Source: Verrucomicrobiota bacterium
GTDB lineage: Bacteria > Verrucomicrobiota > Verrucomicrobiia > Opitutales > Opitutaceae
Assembly (NCBI GenBank): GCA_023428905.1
Contig: JAEYWP010000007.1
Coordinates: 310,001-374,000, forward strand
Direction of reading: 5' to 3'
DNA: 64,000 bases
Shown: in pieces, positions 27,754 through 37,324 of the stretch
How the letters are laid out: each line of letters begins with the position of its first letter
How positions within the stretch are numbered: position 1 is the first letter of the stretch
Position numbers and translations under genes: made by a program
The notes under the pieces: model-generated
What the model was told of the DNA's origin: nothing
The model's database searches: none
What the model saw: only the letters and a program-made list of their open reading frames with translations

Positions 27754-29796
27754 TCAGGGCGCGGCGCCGTGCACCAACACGAAGTCCTGGCAGTTGGTAA
27801 TCTCGACCTGGAGTTGGTACGGGCCGGTGAGCGTGACGGTGCCGGAGCCCGCCAGGGTTTGAAACGTGGTGGTGGGGGAACGGGCCGGGAGGCAGGTGGG
27901 GAGGTCAAAACGCTTCGTTTCAGCCCGGACGCGTTCCCGGAAGAAAAGTCCGTACAGTCCGCCGGACGCACCCAGGGACACGAAGCCCGTCCAGGAGAAG
28001 CCATCGGGGGCGTTTCCCACTGGAAGCACGACGCCGTCATGGAACGCCCGGCGGTGGGGCTTCCACGCGGCCAGCAGCCTCTGCCAGGCGGCGGCGACGT
28101 CCGGCGGCACCTTGGAGAGTTCCATCCAGGCCAGGGGGGACGCCGGGAGGGTGACAGCGAGGAGGTATTCGGGCGGGTAACACGCGGGGCGAAGCGGATC
28201 GTCCCCGTAGTCCCCGGGGTTGCGCGCGGGATTCAGAAATTCGATACGCAGCCGCTCCGGGCGCACAAAATGGGCCAGGCTCCAGAGTGAGCGCAATGTC
28301 TGGTGGGGGTGGTACCCGGCCTGCTCGGTGAAGCGGTTTTCGAGGAAGAGGGCGCCTCCGCCCGACCTTCCCCAGTAGGTGGGGCGGTGCTCCGCGGTGG
28401 CGTCGAAGTCGAAGAAGATTTCGCCCTGGCTCTCCGCCTGAACGCGGTCGCAGAGGGCGTGAAAACGCGTCTCGGCCAGCCGGCTGTGGAGCTTGACTGC
28501 GTCGAGCTTGAAGAAGCCGATGCCGTTCTCCCGCCACAGTTCGAGGATGCGATCGGCGTCGCGTTCCCAATTGGCCAGTTCGCCCGCCGAGTCGGGAGCA
28601 TACCAGAGACCGAGCGCTACCCCGGCCTCGCGCGCCGCGTCAGCGAGGGGGCGCAGACCGCGCGGAAAACGGCCGGAGTGCGGGGCCCAGAAATCCGGGT
28701 CTGCGGCCCAGAAGCCGTTCCACACGCCGCCCGAAAGGGTGGTGTTGACGGTGGCGCCCTTCTGCCAGCCGTCGTCGATCTGCACGATCTCGACGCCCAT
28801 CCGGGCGGCGGCGGCGATCTCCGCGCGGACAAAGGCCTCGGAGAGGTGAGAGGCGCCGGCCCGGTCCCCCCAGGTGTTGGAGAGAACCAGGCCGGAGCGC
28901 CCGCCACCACACTCATAGTGCGCGCGTTGCAGGGCGTGGAGGGCGCAGGTGGCACCCGTGCGTCCACCGGCATAGGCCAGGCGCACCAGGGTGTATCCGG
29001 CCGGGCATGCCGTGGCGACCAGTCGGCCCTCCTGAAAGGCGAGAAGGAAATCGAAGTACGGGCTCCAGGCCGCCCGAACCGGAGGCAGGGGAGCCACGAG
29101 CAGCCAGAGAAACCCCTCTCCTGTATCCGGGTCTTCGATGCAGAGGAGGTTGGTGCGCAAGGGCAGGCAGCGTTCCCCGGGGTGGGTCAGGTACTCTCGC
29201 TCGAAGACCAGGTTGCTGTGGTGGTCGCTCTGGTCGACAAAACCCACGTCGCGGACGCGCAGGTGACGGCGGGTGAGGGCGAAGAGCGGTTGCGCGATGG
29301 CGGGAAGGCGGGCGAACATCTGGCCGTTGTCCCTGGTCTTGAGACCCCCGGTGAAATCGGTGATCGCACCCGCTTGAAGATCCTGGAGGGCGGCATCGAT
29401 TTCCGGCCCCGAGGCATGGTGGAGGGAGCCCGCGACCGTCGGATAGACCCAGAAGGAATGCTGGCGCCACACCTGGCCCTGCGCGTCGGACATCCGCAGG
29501 GTGATGCGCGTCGCTCCGCGGTCCGCCGCCTTCGTCAAGAACGCGGCCGTCCAGTGTGATGCGTCTGCTCCCGCCTCTCCGGGTGCTGAGAGCGGATCGG
29601 CGGCAGGGGCCGGGCGGCGGGGAGGATTCTCGTCGATCCATTCAAGACCTCCCGTCCGCCGGAAGGATGCCAGGCGAAGCACGCCACCCGGTTCGGCCCG
29701 CCAGACTTCTGTGAACAGGGTGTTGCCTAGCGTGAGAAGACCCTGCTCCCAGCGGGCCAGGCAGGGGGCATGCGATTCAGCGGTGGGGGCGATCAT
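27754..29796 (-). CDS. GH36-like alpha-galactosidase
   Basis: A 680-residue protein, MIAPTAESHAPCLARWEQG onwards, without a signal peptide. An N-terminal beta-sandwich is followed by a TIM barrel with MGVEIVQIDDGWQKGATVN and the nucleophile Asp D432 in FFKLDAVKLHSR. A candidate acid/base Asp lies in FFDFDATAEHR. GH36 enzymes cleave terminal alpha-galactose. The gene starts inside the last 20 bases of the lyase-like gene before it, so the pair is co-translated. A cytoplasmic location fits a role on imported oligosaccharides. Acid/base residue and exact subfamily are uncertain. Confidence 0.85.
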   Translation of the reverse strand: MIAPTAESHAPCLARWEQGLLTLGNTLFTEVWRAEPGGVLRLASFRRTGGLEWIDENPPRRPAPAADPLSAPGEAGADASHWTAAFLTKAADRGATRITLRMSDAQGQVWRQHSFWVYPTVAGSLHHASGPEIDAALQDLQAGAITDFTGGLKTRDNGQMFARLPAIAQPLFALTRRHLRVRDVGFVDQSDHHSNLVFEREYLTHPGERCLPLRTNLLCIEDPDTGEGFLWLLVAPLPPVRAAWSPYFDFLLAFQEGRLVATACPAGYTLVRLAYAGGRTGATCALHALQRAHYECGGGRSGLVLSNTWGDRAGASHLSEAFVRAEIAAAARMGVEIVQIDDGWQKGATVNTTLSGGVWNGFWAADPDFWAPHSGRFPRGLRPLADAAREAGVALGLWYAPDSAGELANWERDADRILELWRENGIGFFKLDAVKLHSRLAETRFHALCDRVQAESQGEIFFDFDATAEHRPTYWGRSGGGALFLENRFTEQAGYHPHQTLRSLWSLAHFVRPERLRIEFLNPARNPGDYGDDPLRPACYPPEYLLAVTLPASPLAWMELSKVPPDVAAAWQRLLAAWKPHRRAFHDGVVLPVGNAPDGFSWTGFVSLGASGGLYGLFFRERVRAETKRFDLPTCLPARSPTTTFQTLAGSGTVTLTGPYQLQVEITNCQDFVLVHGAAP

Positions 29797-31681
29797 CGGG
29801 GGAGGGGGCGAGGGAGATGCACGTGTGCAGGGAGAGTGCGGTGATGGCTTGGGCGGATTCGATGACCACCGTCGCATGGGAGTGGACGGCGCCAGGGCGC
29901 AGGGTGTGGTCGGGCATCGGCTCCACCGTGACGGTCAGCGCGGTGCTGTCGGGTGTTTGAAACACCAGAAGCGTGTCGCCGACCTGCACCATCCCGGGAG
30001 TCTGCCGCACAGGAGCGCCGGCAGGCTCGCCCAGGTGCCATCGGAAACGGAGCCGTTGCGGCTCGGCCAGCGTCACCGTGTCTTCGACCGACACGGTCGT
30101 GGCATTCCAGGCGGCGCGACGGATCCACCCTTGCAAACCCGCGTAGCAGCCGGTGGCGTCGACCGACACCTCCCCTCCCGCAGGGTCGAGACGGTGCACG
30201 GTCATCGGGGCCGAGCGATGCGCAGGGTCCAGGCGTTGACCGCCCCGGCGTCGGGCGTCTGCGGGTAACAATTCCAAGACATTGTGACCCGCCACGCTCT
30301 TGAAGCGCGAGGGGTGGTCGGGGCTCCCGTAGGAAAAGAGGCCGGCCTCGATCAGTACGGGACGGCCGGCGACGGTGAAACTGAGATGGCCGCGATCCTC
30401 GTGGTCGTGCGCGTCGGAGGGATGACCCCCGCGCATCCAGAAACCGGAGACGCGATGGGCGGGGGCGGGGAGGAAGGCGGACGCGTTTTCCAGCCAGTTC
30501 ACGCGCGTGGCCACCGGATAGGCGAAAAACAATGGCGGCGGCGCGGCCGGGCCGGGCCGGAGGGCCAGGTCGAGGAGGGCGAGGGCAAGGTCCGGTGGGA
30601 CGGAGTCCGGCACTGGCCGCTGCAGCAGGGCCCAGCGTGCGCCCGGATCGTCGAGCTCTGCCGCCATCCGCGCGACGAGGGTCCAGTCGAGGTCGAGCAC
30701 CTGGGAGTCGAAGGCATTGATCACCTGTCCGCCCGGCTGCCGGTGGTGGAGGTACCAGCGCGGAAAGGCGCGCAGCCAGGGATGACGCGCGAGTCGTTCG
30801 TCTCCCGCCTCGCGGGCGATCCGCGCGGCGGTGAGCAGGCTGTCGAAGGTGATTCCTCCGTACTGCATGCCTTCGACACATTCTCCATTTACTCCCTGCG
30901 CATCCATGGTCCGCAGCAGGCCGGCGACGGCGAACTCGTAGTCCTCCCGGTGGCGGTCGAGCCCGGCATGGACGCTGGCGAGCAGCACACCCTCCAGCGG
31001 GAGCACCCACTGGTTGGATGAGACCGCGTCGATTCGCGTGAACCAGGTGCGTTTGGTCTCCCAGTCCTCCCTGACGAGGGCGATCTCGGCGTCGAGGCGT
31101 GCCACCAGTGCCTCCTGAAGACTGGATGAAAGCATGTCCGCCGGGGCCTCCCGGACGGCGAGGACCAGGGCGCGCACACCCCAGCCGGTGCCGAGCCACG
31201 AGCCCGGCTCGCTGGAACCGCCGGCCCAGCCGCCCCGCTGGAGCGGAGCCCAGGAGACCAGCTCGGCAGTCTGCGCCCGCAGCAGCGCGGTCAGCTGCGG
31301 ATCCCCGGAGAGGCGGGCGGCGCGCGCCAGCGCCGGCAGCAGTCGGGCACAGTCCCGCGCGGCCTCCGCGTCGGCCAGGGCGAGGGCGAACCGTTCCCAG
31401 CCCGCCTCGTCGACCTTGCTGAGGTGCGCCGGCTTCTCGCGGTATTTCATGCGGAAGGCGGTGTCCGCCCGCAGGGACGCGAGCGAGTGGGGCCGGCGCA
31501 GCAGGCGGTGACCGGCGGCGGCCTCGCGTATCCGGGAAACGAATGCAGCTTCCGGCGTCTGGGCGGCGGCTTCACTCACCGTGGCTGATACCACCGCGCC
31601 GGCGGGACGGGGGAGGGCGGCCAGGCCGGCGAGGAGGGCGGCGAAAGCGAAAAGACGGAGGGCCTGGGGCGGGGGCGGCAT
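29777..31681 (-). CDS. Secreted heparinase II/III-like polysaccharide lyase
   Basis: A 634-residue exported protein with a signal peptide (LFAFAALLAGLAALPRPAGA). It has an all-alpha toroid-like region (about 50-350) and a beta-sandwich that begins around residue 400 with the family core HPSDAHDHEDRGHLSFTVAG followed by RPVLIEAGLFSYG. Such enzymes cleave uronic-acid glycosidic bonds by beta-elimination. Tyr and His residues in this stretch are candidate catalysts. The start is 55 bases behind an operator. It is the first gene of a pair with the alpha-galactosidase. The polysaccharide substrate cannot be read from the sequence. Confidence 0.85.
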   Translation of the reverse strand: MPPPPQALRLFAFAALLAGLAALPRPAGAVVSATVSEAAAQTPEAAFVSRIREAAAGHRLLRRPHSLASLRADTAFRMKYREKPAHLSKVDEAGWERFALALADAEAARDCARLLPALARAARLSGDPQLTALLRAQTAELVSWAPLQRGGWAGGSSEPGSWLGTGWGVRALVLAVREAPADMLSSSLQEALVARLDAEIALVREDWETKRTWFTRIDAVSSNQWVLPLEGVLLASVHAGLDRHREDYEFAVAGLLRTMDAQGVNGECVEGMQYGGITFDSLLTAARIAREAGDERLARHPWLRAFPRWYLHHRQPGGQVINAFDSQVLDLDWTLVARMAAELDDPGARWALLQRPVPDSVPPDLALALLDLALRPGPAAPPPLFFAYPVATRVNWLENASAFLPAPAHRVSGFWMRGGHPSDAHDHEDRGHLSFTVAGRPVLIEAGLFSYGSPDHPSRFKSVAGHNVLELLPADARRRGGQRLDPAHRSAPMTVHRLDPAGGEVSVDATGCYAGLQGWIRRAAWNATTVSVEDTVTLAEPQRLRFRWHLGEPAGAPVRQTPGMVQVGDTLLVFQTPDSTALTVTVEPMPDHTLRPGAVHSHATVVIESAQAITALSLHTCISLAPSPDDRPHR

Positions 31682-31735
31682 GGGGCGGGTGGCGTGGGTT
31701 TCGCACGGTGTTCACCGCCGAGACAGCCTGACGTT

Positions 31736-31749
31736 GTTTTACATAAGAC
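31736..31749. promoter_or_regulatory. LacI-type operator, copy 2
   Basis: GTTTTACATAAGAC, a palindrome with one arm mismatch, sits 54 bases in front of the lyase gene start and overlaps the stop codon (TTA on the plus strand) of the LacI gene at 31739. It is one of five sites with core TTACATAA. Confidence 0.75.
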
Positions 31750-32800
31750 GCGACCGGCGGGGAGCCTCGGTGGCGGACCGCTCCGGACGGCGCAGGGTCT
31801 TGCCGTGGCGCCACTCTCCCGGGACCAGGGTCTCGTAGGCGATGTCGGGCAGCCCGAGCCGGTTGTTTTGAATCATGGATACAAGCTGTTCCACCGTCTG
31901 TGCGCCGATCCGGTGCTTGTGCTGCCAGATCCCGCCCCAGTCCTCGCAGTCGCCGTCGAGCGAGAGATGGGCGACACCGATGTCGGCCGGGACGCGGCGG
32001 CCGGTCTCCTGGATCCACGAGACCAGCTTGCTGTGATGTCCGAGCACCGCATCGGGGCGGGCCTCCTCCAGCCAGCGGTCGAACTCCGCCCGGTCGAAGG
32101 GATCGTAGATCAGGGGCGCGACGTGCTCGGATTTGGGGATCCCCGACTGGAAGTAACGGAAGGCCGCGAGGTAGGAGTGGTGGGAGCGCCGGTTCTCCTG
32201 CCGGTGGAGGAAGAGGCCGATCCTCCGGTACCGCAGGCGCCGGAGCATCTTGAGGGCGAGCAGGATGTTGTAGTGATAATCTGGAGCGACGCGGTGGAGG
32301 CGCGGGGCGAGCACTGCGGTCTCGAAGGAGACGCTGGCAAAATGCCTCCAGTCCAGGCGCAGGTGGGTGATCTCCGGAAGCACCGCCGGGCACACCACCA
32401 CGCCACGGATACCGCGGTTCTGCAGGATGGACGAGATTCGCTTGTCCGTCATGTCCGGCTGGCGCAGCCAGAATTCGTCCAGACGGTAGCCAAGTTCGGC
32501 GCAGCGTTCGGCTGCCCCGAGGCGGTAGGGGGCGAGCCAGGTGTAGTCGTGGTAGGCGCGGGCGTTGGCGTTGGCGTTGAGCCAGGCAATCGGCTCGAGG
32601 GATTTCCGCTTGGCGCTGCGGACCGCCGCCATGGTGGCGGCGATGCGCGGGTCCGGTGCATAACCGAGGGCCTCGGCCGCCGCCCGCACCCGCCGCGCGG
32701 TCTCGGGACGCACGCGGGGGGAGTTGCGCAGCGCGGCCGAGACGGTCATGCGGGAGACGCCGGTCTTTTCGGCGATATGCTTCAGACTCACAGTTTTCAT
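31739..32800 (-). CDS. LacI-family transcriptional regulator of the polysaccharide locus
   Basis: A 353-residue regulator. The N-terminus is a LacI helix-turn-helix, MKTVSLKHIAEKTGVSRMTV followed by SAALRNSPRVRPETARRV, then AEALGYAPDPRIAATM. The binding-protein-like domain follows; it lacks the usual final motifs of sugar-binding members, so its effector pocket may be unusual. I start it at 32800 because upstream residues are low complexity. It is divergent from the TonB-dependent receptor and sits in the middle of five identical-core palindromes, the best candidate for binding them all, including one in front of its own gene and one over its own stop codon. Confidence 0.9.
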   Translation of the reverse strand: MKTVSLKHIAEKTGVSRMTVSAALRNSPRVRPETARRVRAAAEALGYAPDPRIAATMAAVRSAKRKSLEPIAWLNANANARAYHDYTWLAPYRLGAAERCAELGYRLDEFWLRQPDMTDKRISSILQNRGIRGVVVCPAVLPEITHLRLDWRHFASVSFETAVLAPRLHRVAPDYHYNILLALKMLRRLRYRRIGLFLHRQENRRSHHSYLAAFRYFQSGIPKSEHVAPLIYDPFDRAEFDRWLEEARPDAVLGHHSKLVSWIQETGRRVPADIGVAHLSLDGDCEDWGGIWQHKHRIGAQTVEQLVSMIQNNRLGLPDIAYETLVPGEWRHGKTLRRPERSATEAPRRSRLM

Positions 32801-32903
32801 CAGCGGGGTTTGACGCGAAAGGCGGGCGCGCGTTGCGACCTTCACGGCGGCGGCGCCTTCCGAGGGGCGGCGAGGGCGGGCTTGCCCAGAGGGGCGGGGG
32901 CTC

Positions 32904-32917
32904 GTCTTATGTAAGAC
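32904..32917. promoter_or_regulatory. LacI-type operator, copy 3, between LacI and TonB-dependent receptor genes
   Basis: GTCTTATGTAAGAC, arms GTCTTA and TAAGAC around TG. It lies between the divergent regulator (start 104 bases away) and the TonB-dependent receptor (start 120 bases away), so it may control both. This is the only copy with symmetric 6-base arms of exactly GTCTTA. Confidence 0.78.
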
Positions 32918-33036
32918 AATCACGGGCTGTCAGGCCAAGCGCGAAGTGTGCAGTAAGGACCCCGCCTCCCCGCGCTGCATCGCCCTCGCTCACCCCCCGG
33001 TGCGGCGCGAATCCCCAAATCCCAACCCTTCCGGCA

Positions 33037-35856
33037 ATGAACGTTTCCCGTCCCTCCGCCCCGCAACAGGCTTCGCGTTGGCCCCTCGGCGTCCTCGTGG
33101 CCCTGCTTCACGTCCCCGCCGTCGCTCAGCCCGCGCCCGCCAGTGCCGCCCCCGATGCGGCCGGCCAGGATGATCCGATCGTGCTCTCCCCCTTCGAGAT
33201 CGCAGTCGATCGGGATCATGGATACCAGGCCACCACCACCCTCGCCGGCGGGCGTATCCAGACGGAATTGAAGGATACCCCGGCCACCGTCTCCATCCTG
33301 ACCCGCGAGTTCATGGACGATCTTGGACTGGACAACATCGTCGAGTTTTCCGCCTGGGCCCCCAACGCCGAAGTCGCTTACGCGGAAGGTGGCTTTCTCG
33401 ACGAGTACCGGACCCAGACCCGCGGGCTCAGCCCCAGCTTCGGATCGCGCAATTATTTCCGCAGCTATTCGGGCGGTGACGTCTACAACACGGAGCGCCT
33501 GGAATACGCGCGCGGACCCAACGCGCTCCTCTTCGGTGACGCCAGCCTCGGCGGCATCACCACCACCTGGACCAAACAGGCACGGCTCGACCGGCGCATC
33601 ACCACTGTCCAGGCGCGCTTTGACTCCTTTGGATCGTACCGCGGCAACTTCGACTACAATCTCCACGACAGCTCGCGGCGTTTTGCACTCCGCGCCAACG
33701 CGGTGTACGCCGTGCAGCAGGGCTGGCGTGACATCGAGGAGCGGGAGACACGCGCCTTGCACCTCGCCACCACCGTGGCGCTGGCAAAAAACACCCAGCT
33801 GCGCGTCGAGGGCGAATACGCCGAGCGCGAGGTCAAGGTGCCCTTCGGCCGCAGCGCCGACCAGGTGAGCGCCTTCCTGCGCCTGACGCCGGAGCAGCGG
33901 GCCGCGGCCGTCTGGAGCGGACCCAAAACCACGGCATTTCCGACCGGCACCACCCGGTACAACACCGCGCGCCTCGTTTATACGGAATCCCGCCCGCAGG
34001 ACGGCGTCCTCGACTGGCTCAACCGCGGGCGCAGCACCGGCACGGGTGTGTCGCTGATCCCCGACGGCCGCGATGACATCGCTGGTTTTCCGGACATGCC
34101 CAGCCGTGAGTTTAATCCCAACGCCCCGGGCGCGATCCTCGATTACGAAACCACCACCGCCTCCGCCTACCTTGACCAGAAGATCGGCGACGACCTCTTT
34201 CTCCAGGTGGCCTACAATTACGCGCTGCCGAAAAACATGCGCGATGAGATCCGCTGGGATGACGTTTACCTCGATGTGAACGAATACCTGCCCTCCACCA
34301 ACCCGGCCCAGAACGGGGAGAAAAATCCGTACTTCGGCCAGCTCTACAGCGAGGAAGAGGCGCGCCGGGCCCACATCCAGAATGAACTGCACGAGTACCG
34401 CCTGATGGCGGCGTGGAAGTTCAACACCTCGTGGACCGACCAGTCGTTCTCCGCCATGGTGACGCAGCGCAAGGACGACTACCGGGCGACACGCGAGCGC
34501 CAGGTGCCGCGCGGTATTCGCACGGGGACGACGCATTTCAACTCCAACTCCACCGCGGACGCGATCTATCACCGGCGTTATTGGAATGACCTGTCCGGCG
34601 ACTACGACCTGCCGCCGAGCTTCACCACCGCGTCGGGCACGGTGCTTCCCGTCGAATGGCGCGGATACGAGGACAGCCGGCAGGACACGACCCTGACCTC
34701 CCTCCAGATCTCGAACGTGGGCAAATACCTGAAGGACCGCCTCAGCGTGGTCTCTGGGTATCGTTACGACAAATACGACCGGGTGGATTCGACCCTGGTC
34801 TCGCGCGCCGGGGCGGATTCGCCCGATTACGGCAAGCCGATGGAGGTGACGATGGATCCGGACAAGCGGGTGATCGACTACGCCCATTCTCCCTCGGTCG
34901 GTGCGGTTTACTGGCTCTTTCGCGGCCTGGGCCTCTCGGTCAACTACGCGGAGAGTTTCAATCTCTCAACCGCGGGGGCGCCGGACATTTTTGGACGACC
35001 GATGGGCCCGGCCAATGCGGAGGGTGCGGATATCGGCCTGCGTTTTGACCTGCTCGACAGCCGCCTGACGGGCTCAGTTCTCTATTACGAGAACGAGCAG
35101 ACGGGGGCCGCCGTCACGGTCGACGCGACCAATGTGGTCAACCGCATCAACCGCATCTGGACCGCGGTCGATCCGAGCCGGCAGCTCAGCGCGCTGCGTG
35201 ACACCCAGTCGACGACCGGGCACGGCTACGAGGCGGAACTGGTGTACAATCCGACCTCGGCCTGGCGGATGCGCTTCGCGTTCGGCAAGCCCTACGCGGA
35301 AACCACCGACCGCATGCCGAACCTGAAGGGTTACATCGAGGACAACCGCAGTGCCTGGCTGGCCCGGGCATCGGAACCGACTCCGGGCGGTATCGCCGGC
35401 GAGGGCACGGTGCAGGCCACCCTCGACGGGCTGGACCTTTATCTCCTGAACAACGCCGCGGACGGGATGCGTTCAGTGGGCGGCTACAAATGGAACGCGA
35501 GCTACTTTACCTCGTACCGCTTCAACCGCGGTGCCCTCCGTGGCTTCACCCTCGGGGCGGGCGCGCGCTACACCGCCCAGCGTTTTATCGGCCGCACCAG
35601 CACCGTGAATGCCGCCGGGATCAATGAATACACCGAGTGGTGGAACGACGGCCTGCTGCTGTTCAATGCGATGGGTCGCTACGACTTCAAGGTCCGGGGA
35701 AAAGCCGCCTCGATCCAGGTCAACGTGGAGAACCTGCTCGACAACGACCAGATCGACTACCGGGGCATCCTCACGGTCGGTGGCACGACGTATTATCACG
35801 GATACGCCTGGGTCGAGCCCCTCAAAGTGGTGGCAAGCGCGACCCTGCGCTTCTAA
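33037..35856 (+). CDS. TonB-dependent outer-membrane receptor
   Basis: A 939-residue protein. A signal peptide (about residues 1-35) is followed by a short linker with IVLSPFEIAVDRDHGYQATT, and then the plug domain (TLAGGRIQTELKDTPATVSI, RGPNALLFGD). The 22-stranded barrel follows; it ends with the required C-terminal Phe in VVASATLRF. The linker is a signature seen in receptors of Opitutaceae-type bacteria. It imports oligosaccharides or similar large ligands with energy from TonB-ExbBD. Next to it, 9 bases downstream, is the pyruvyl-transferase-like gene. Its promoter region has an operator. Confidence 0.93.
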   Translation: MNVSRPSAPQQASRWPLGVLVALLHVPAVAQPAPASAAPDAAGQDDPIVLSPFEIAVDRDHGYQATTTLAGGRIQTELKDTPATVSILTREFMDDLGLDNIVEFSAWAPNAEVAYAEGGFLDEYRTQTRGLSPSFGSRNYFRSYSGGDVYNTERLEYARGPNALLFGDASLGGITTTWTKQARLDRRITTVQARFDSFGSYRGNFDYNLHDSSRRFALRANAVYAVQQGWRDIEERETRALHLATTVALAKNTQLRVEGEYAEREVKVPFGRSADQVSAFLRLTPEQRAAAVWSGPKTTAFPTGTTRYNTARLVYTESRPQDGVLDWLNRGRSTGTGVSLIPDGRDDIAGFPDMPSREFNPNAPGAILDYETTTASAYLDQKIGDDLFLQVAYNYALPKNMRDEIRWDDVYLDVNEYLPSTNPAQNGEKNPYFGQLYSEEEARRAHIQNELHEYRLMAAWKFNTSWTDQSFSAMVTQRKDDYRATRERQVPRGIRTGTTHFNSNSTADAIYHRRYWNDLSGDYDLPPSFTTASGTVLPVEWRGYEDSRQDTTLTSLQISNVGKYLKDRLSVVSGYRYDKYDRVDSTLVSRAGADSPDYGKPMEVTMDPDKRVIDYAHSPSVGAVYWLFRGLGLSVNYAESFNLSTAGAPDIFGRPMGPANAEGADIGLRFDLLDSRLTGSVLYYENEQTGAAVTVDATNVVNRINRIWTAVDPSRQLSALRDTQSTTGHGYEAELVYNPTSAWRMRFAFGKPYAETTDRMPNLKGYIEDNRSAWLARASEPTPGGIAGEGTVQATLDGLDLYLLNNAADGMRSVGGYKWNASYFTSYRFNRGALRGFTLGAGARYTAQRFIGRTSTVNAAGINEYTEWWNDGLLLFNAMGRYDFKVRGKAASIQVNVENLLDNDQIDYRGILTVGGTTYYHGYAWVEPLKVVASATLRF

Positions 35857-35865
35857 GGACCCGGC

Positions 35866-37266
35866 GTGAACCGTCGCGATTTCCTCTCGTCCCTCGCTCT
35901 CGCCGGTGCCTGCGCCGCTCTCCCGGGAGCGGCTCGGGGCTCGGCCCCCGCACCCACCGCGGGTCGTCGCTGCATTCTCCTGCGCGGCTCCTGGCAGAGC
36001 ATCAACATCGGCGATATCGGACACACCCCGGGCGCGATCCAAATGATCCGACGCTGGATGCCCGAGGCACGCATCATCCTCTGGGCCGGAGGGGTGGAAC
36101 GCGGCGCAAAAGAGCTGATCGAGCGCGCCTTCCCCGACGTCGAGGTGATCACACCAGCCACCGGCCCGGATGGGCGCCTCCTCCATGCGAGCACGATGCT
36201 GGACGCTGGCGGCAGACCGACCCTCCCTGCGCTGGAGAAGGCCTGGGAGCAGGCTGACCTCATGCTGCACGGGTCAGGCTCCGATTTCGGGGCCCGCGCG
36301 CAGTTGGCGGCGTTTCACCGCGCGACCGGTAAACCCTGCGGTGTGATCGGCACGAGCGTGGACCCGATCTCGGGGTTCGGCAACGGCCGGGATCCCGAAG
36401 GCGGAACGTTGGCGGACCTCCGACGCCGGATGGAGGCGCTTCCGGTCGATCACCTCGATCCCGACACCCGGCGCATCATCGACACGTCCTCCTTCTTCTT
36501 CACCCGCGAGACCCTCTCCCTCGACTATCTGCGCCGGCAGGGCGCGCGTTCGCCGCTCCTGGAGTTCGGTCCCGACACGCAGTTCGGCATGACCCTAAAG
36601 GACGATGTGCGGGGCGACGCCTTCCGCGCCGCGCAGGGTCTGCAGGAAGGCAAATTTCTCTGCATCATCCCCCGCCTCCGTTACACGCCCTATTACCAGA
36701 TTCTGAAACGGCCCCCCAACGCGACGGACCATCAGCGGGATGAGATCAACGCGCGTTCTGCCGAGGCGGACCACGCCAAGATTCGAGCGCTGATCGTGCG
36801 TTACGTGCGGGAGACGGGCAACCGGGTCATGACCTGCCCGGAAATGACCTATCAGATCGACGTGGCCAGGCGCTGGGTGGTCGATCCGCTGCCCGAGGAC
36901 GTGAAAAAGCACGTGGTGTGGAGGGACCGCTATTGGCTGCCGGATGAGGCCGCCTCGATTTACGCGCGTGCCCAGGCGGTGGTCAGCCTGGACTGCCATT
37001 CACCGATCATCTCGGTGGTGAACGGCACCCCTGGCTTCTACGTGCGACAGCCGACGGATACGTGCAAGGGGCAGATGTACGACGACGTGGGTCTCGGCGA
37101 GTGGATGTTCGAGGTGGACCAGACAGACGCTGAACAGCTCTGGCGGACGCTGGAGCCCCTGCTCAACGACCCTGCGCGCGGTCGCTCGCGCTGCCAGCAG
37201 GCGATGAGCCGCGTAGAGGCGGCCCAGGCAAGGATGGTCGACGCCATCCGACGCACCCTTTCGTAG
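35866..37266 (+). CDS. Tat-exported polysaccharide pyruvyl transferase-like protein
   Basis: A 466-residue protein starting at GTG, 9 bases after the receptor stop, with AAGGA in good position. It begins with a twin-arginine signal (NRRDFLSSLALAGACAALP), so it is folded in the cytoplasm and exported. The body has the order of the polysaccharide pyruvyl transferase family: SINIGDIGHTPGAIQMI, ADLMLHGSGSDFG, FFTRETLSLDYLRRQG and near the end DCHSPIISVVNGTPG. Family members add pyruvate ketals from PEP in the cytoplasm, which is at odds with a secreted protein in a catabolic locus. The role here is open: binding, or reverse cleavage of pyruvate groups. Confidence 0.8.
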   Translation: MNRRDFLSSLALAGACAALPGAARGSAPAPTAGRRCILLRGSWQSINIGDIGHTPGAIQMIRRWMPEARIILWAGGVERGAKELIERAFPDVEVITPATGPDGRLLHASTMLDAGGRPTLPALEKAWEQADLMLHGSGSDFGARAQLAAFHRATGKPCGVIGTSVDPISGFGNGRDPEGGTLADLRRRMEALPVDHLDPDTRRIIDTSSFFFTRETLSLDYLRRQGARSPLLEFGPDTQFGMTLKDDVRGDAFRAAQGLQEGKFLCIIPRLRYTPYYQILKRPPNATDHQRDEINARSAEADHAKIRALIVRYVRETGNRVMTCPEMTYQIDVARRWVVDPLPEDVKKHVVWRDRYWLPDEAASIYARAQAVVSLDCHSPIISVVNGTPGFYVRQPTDTCKGQMYDDVGLGEWMFEVDQTDAEQLWRTLEPLLNDPARGRSRCQQAMSRVEAAQARMVDAIRRTLS

Positions 37267-37274
37267 GGTTAAGG

Positions 37275-37314
37275 CAAGGCCGCGCCGCCCGGGAAGGCGG
37301 CGCGGCCTTTTGCG
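37275..37314 (+). terminator. Rho-independent terminator after the receptor operon
   Basis: AAGGCCGCGCCGCC and GGCGGCGCGGCCTT form a stem of about 14 pairs around CGGGAA, followed by TTTTGCGTTT. It lies 9 bases after the stop and just before the convergent hydrolase gene ends. Confidence 0.9.
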
Positions 37315-37324
37315 TTTCCAGATG

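Noticed and set aside
32920..34887. Open frame of 655 residues opposite the TonB-dependent receptor
   Set aside because: Antisense shadow of a strong receptor gene; no domain seen.
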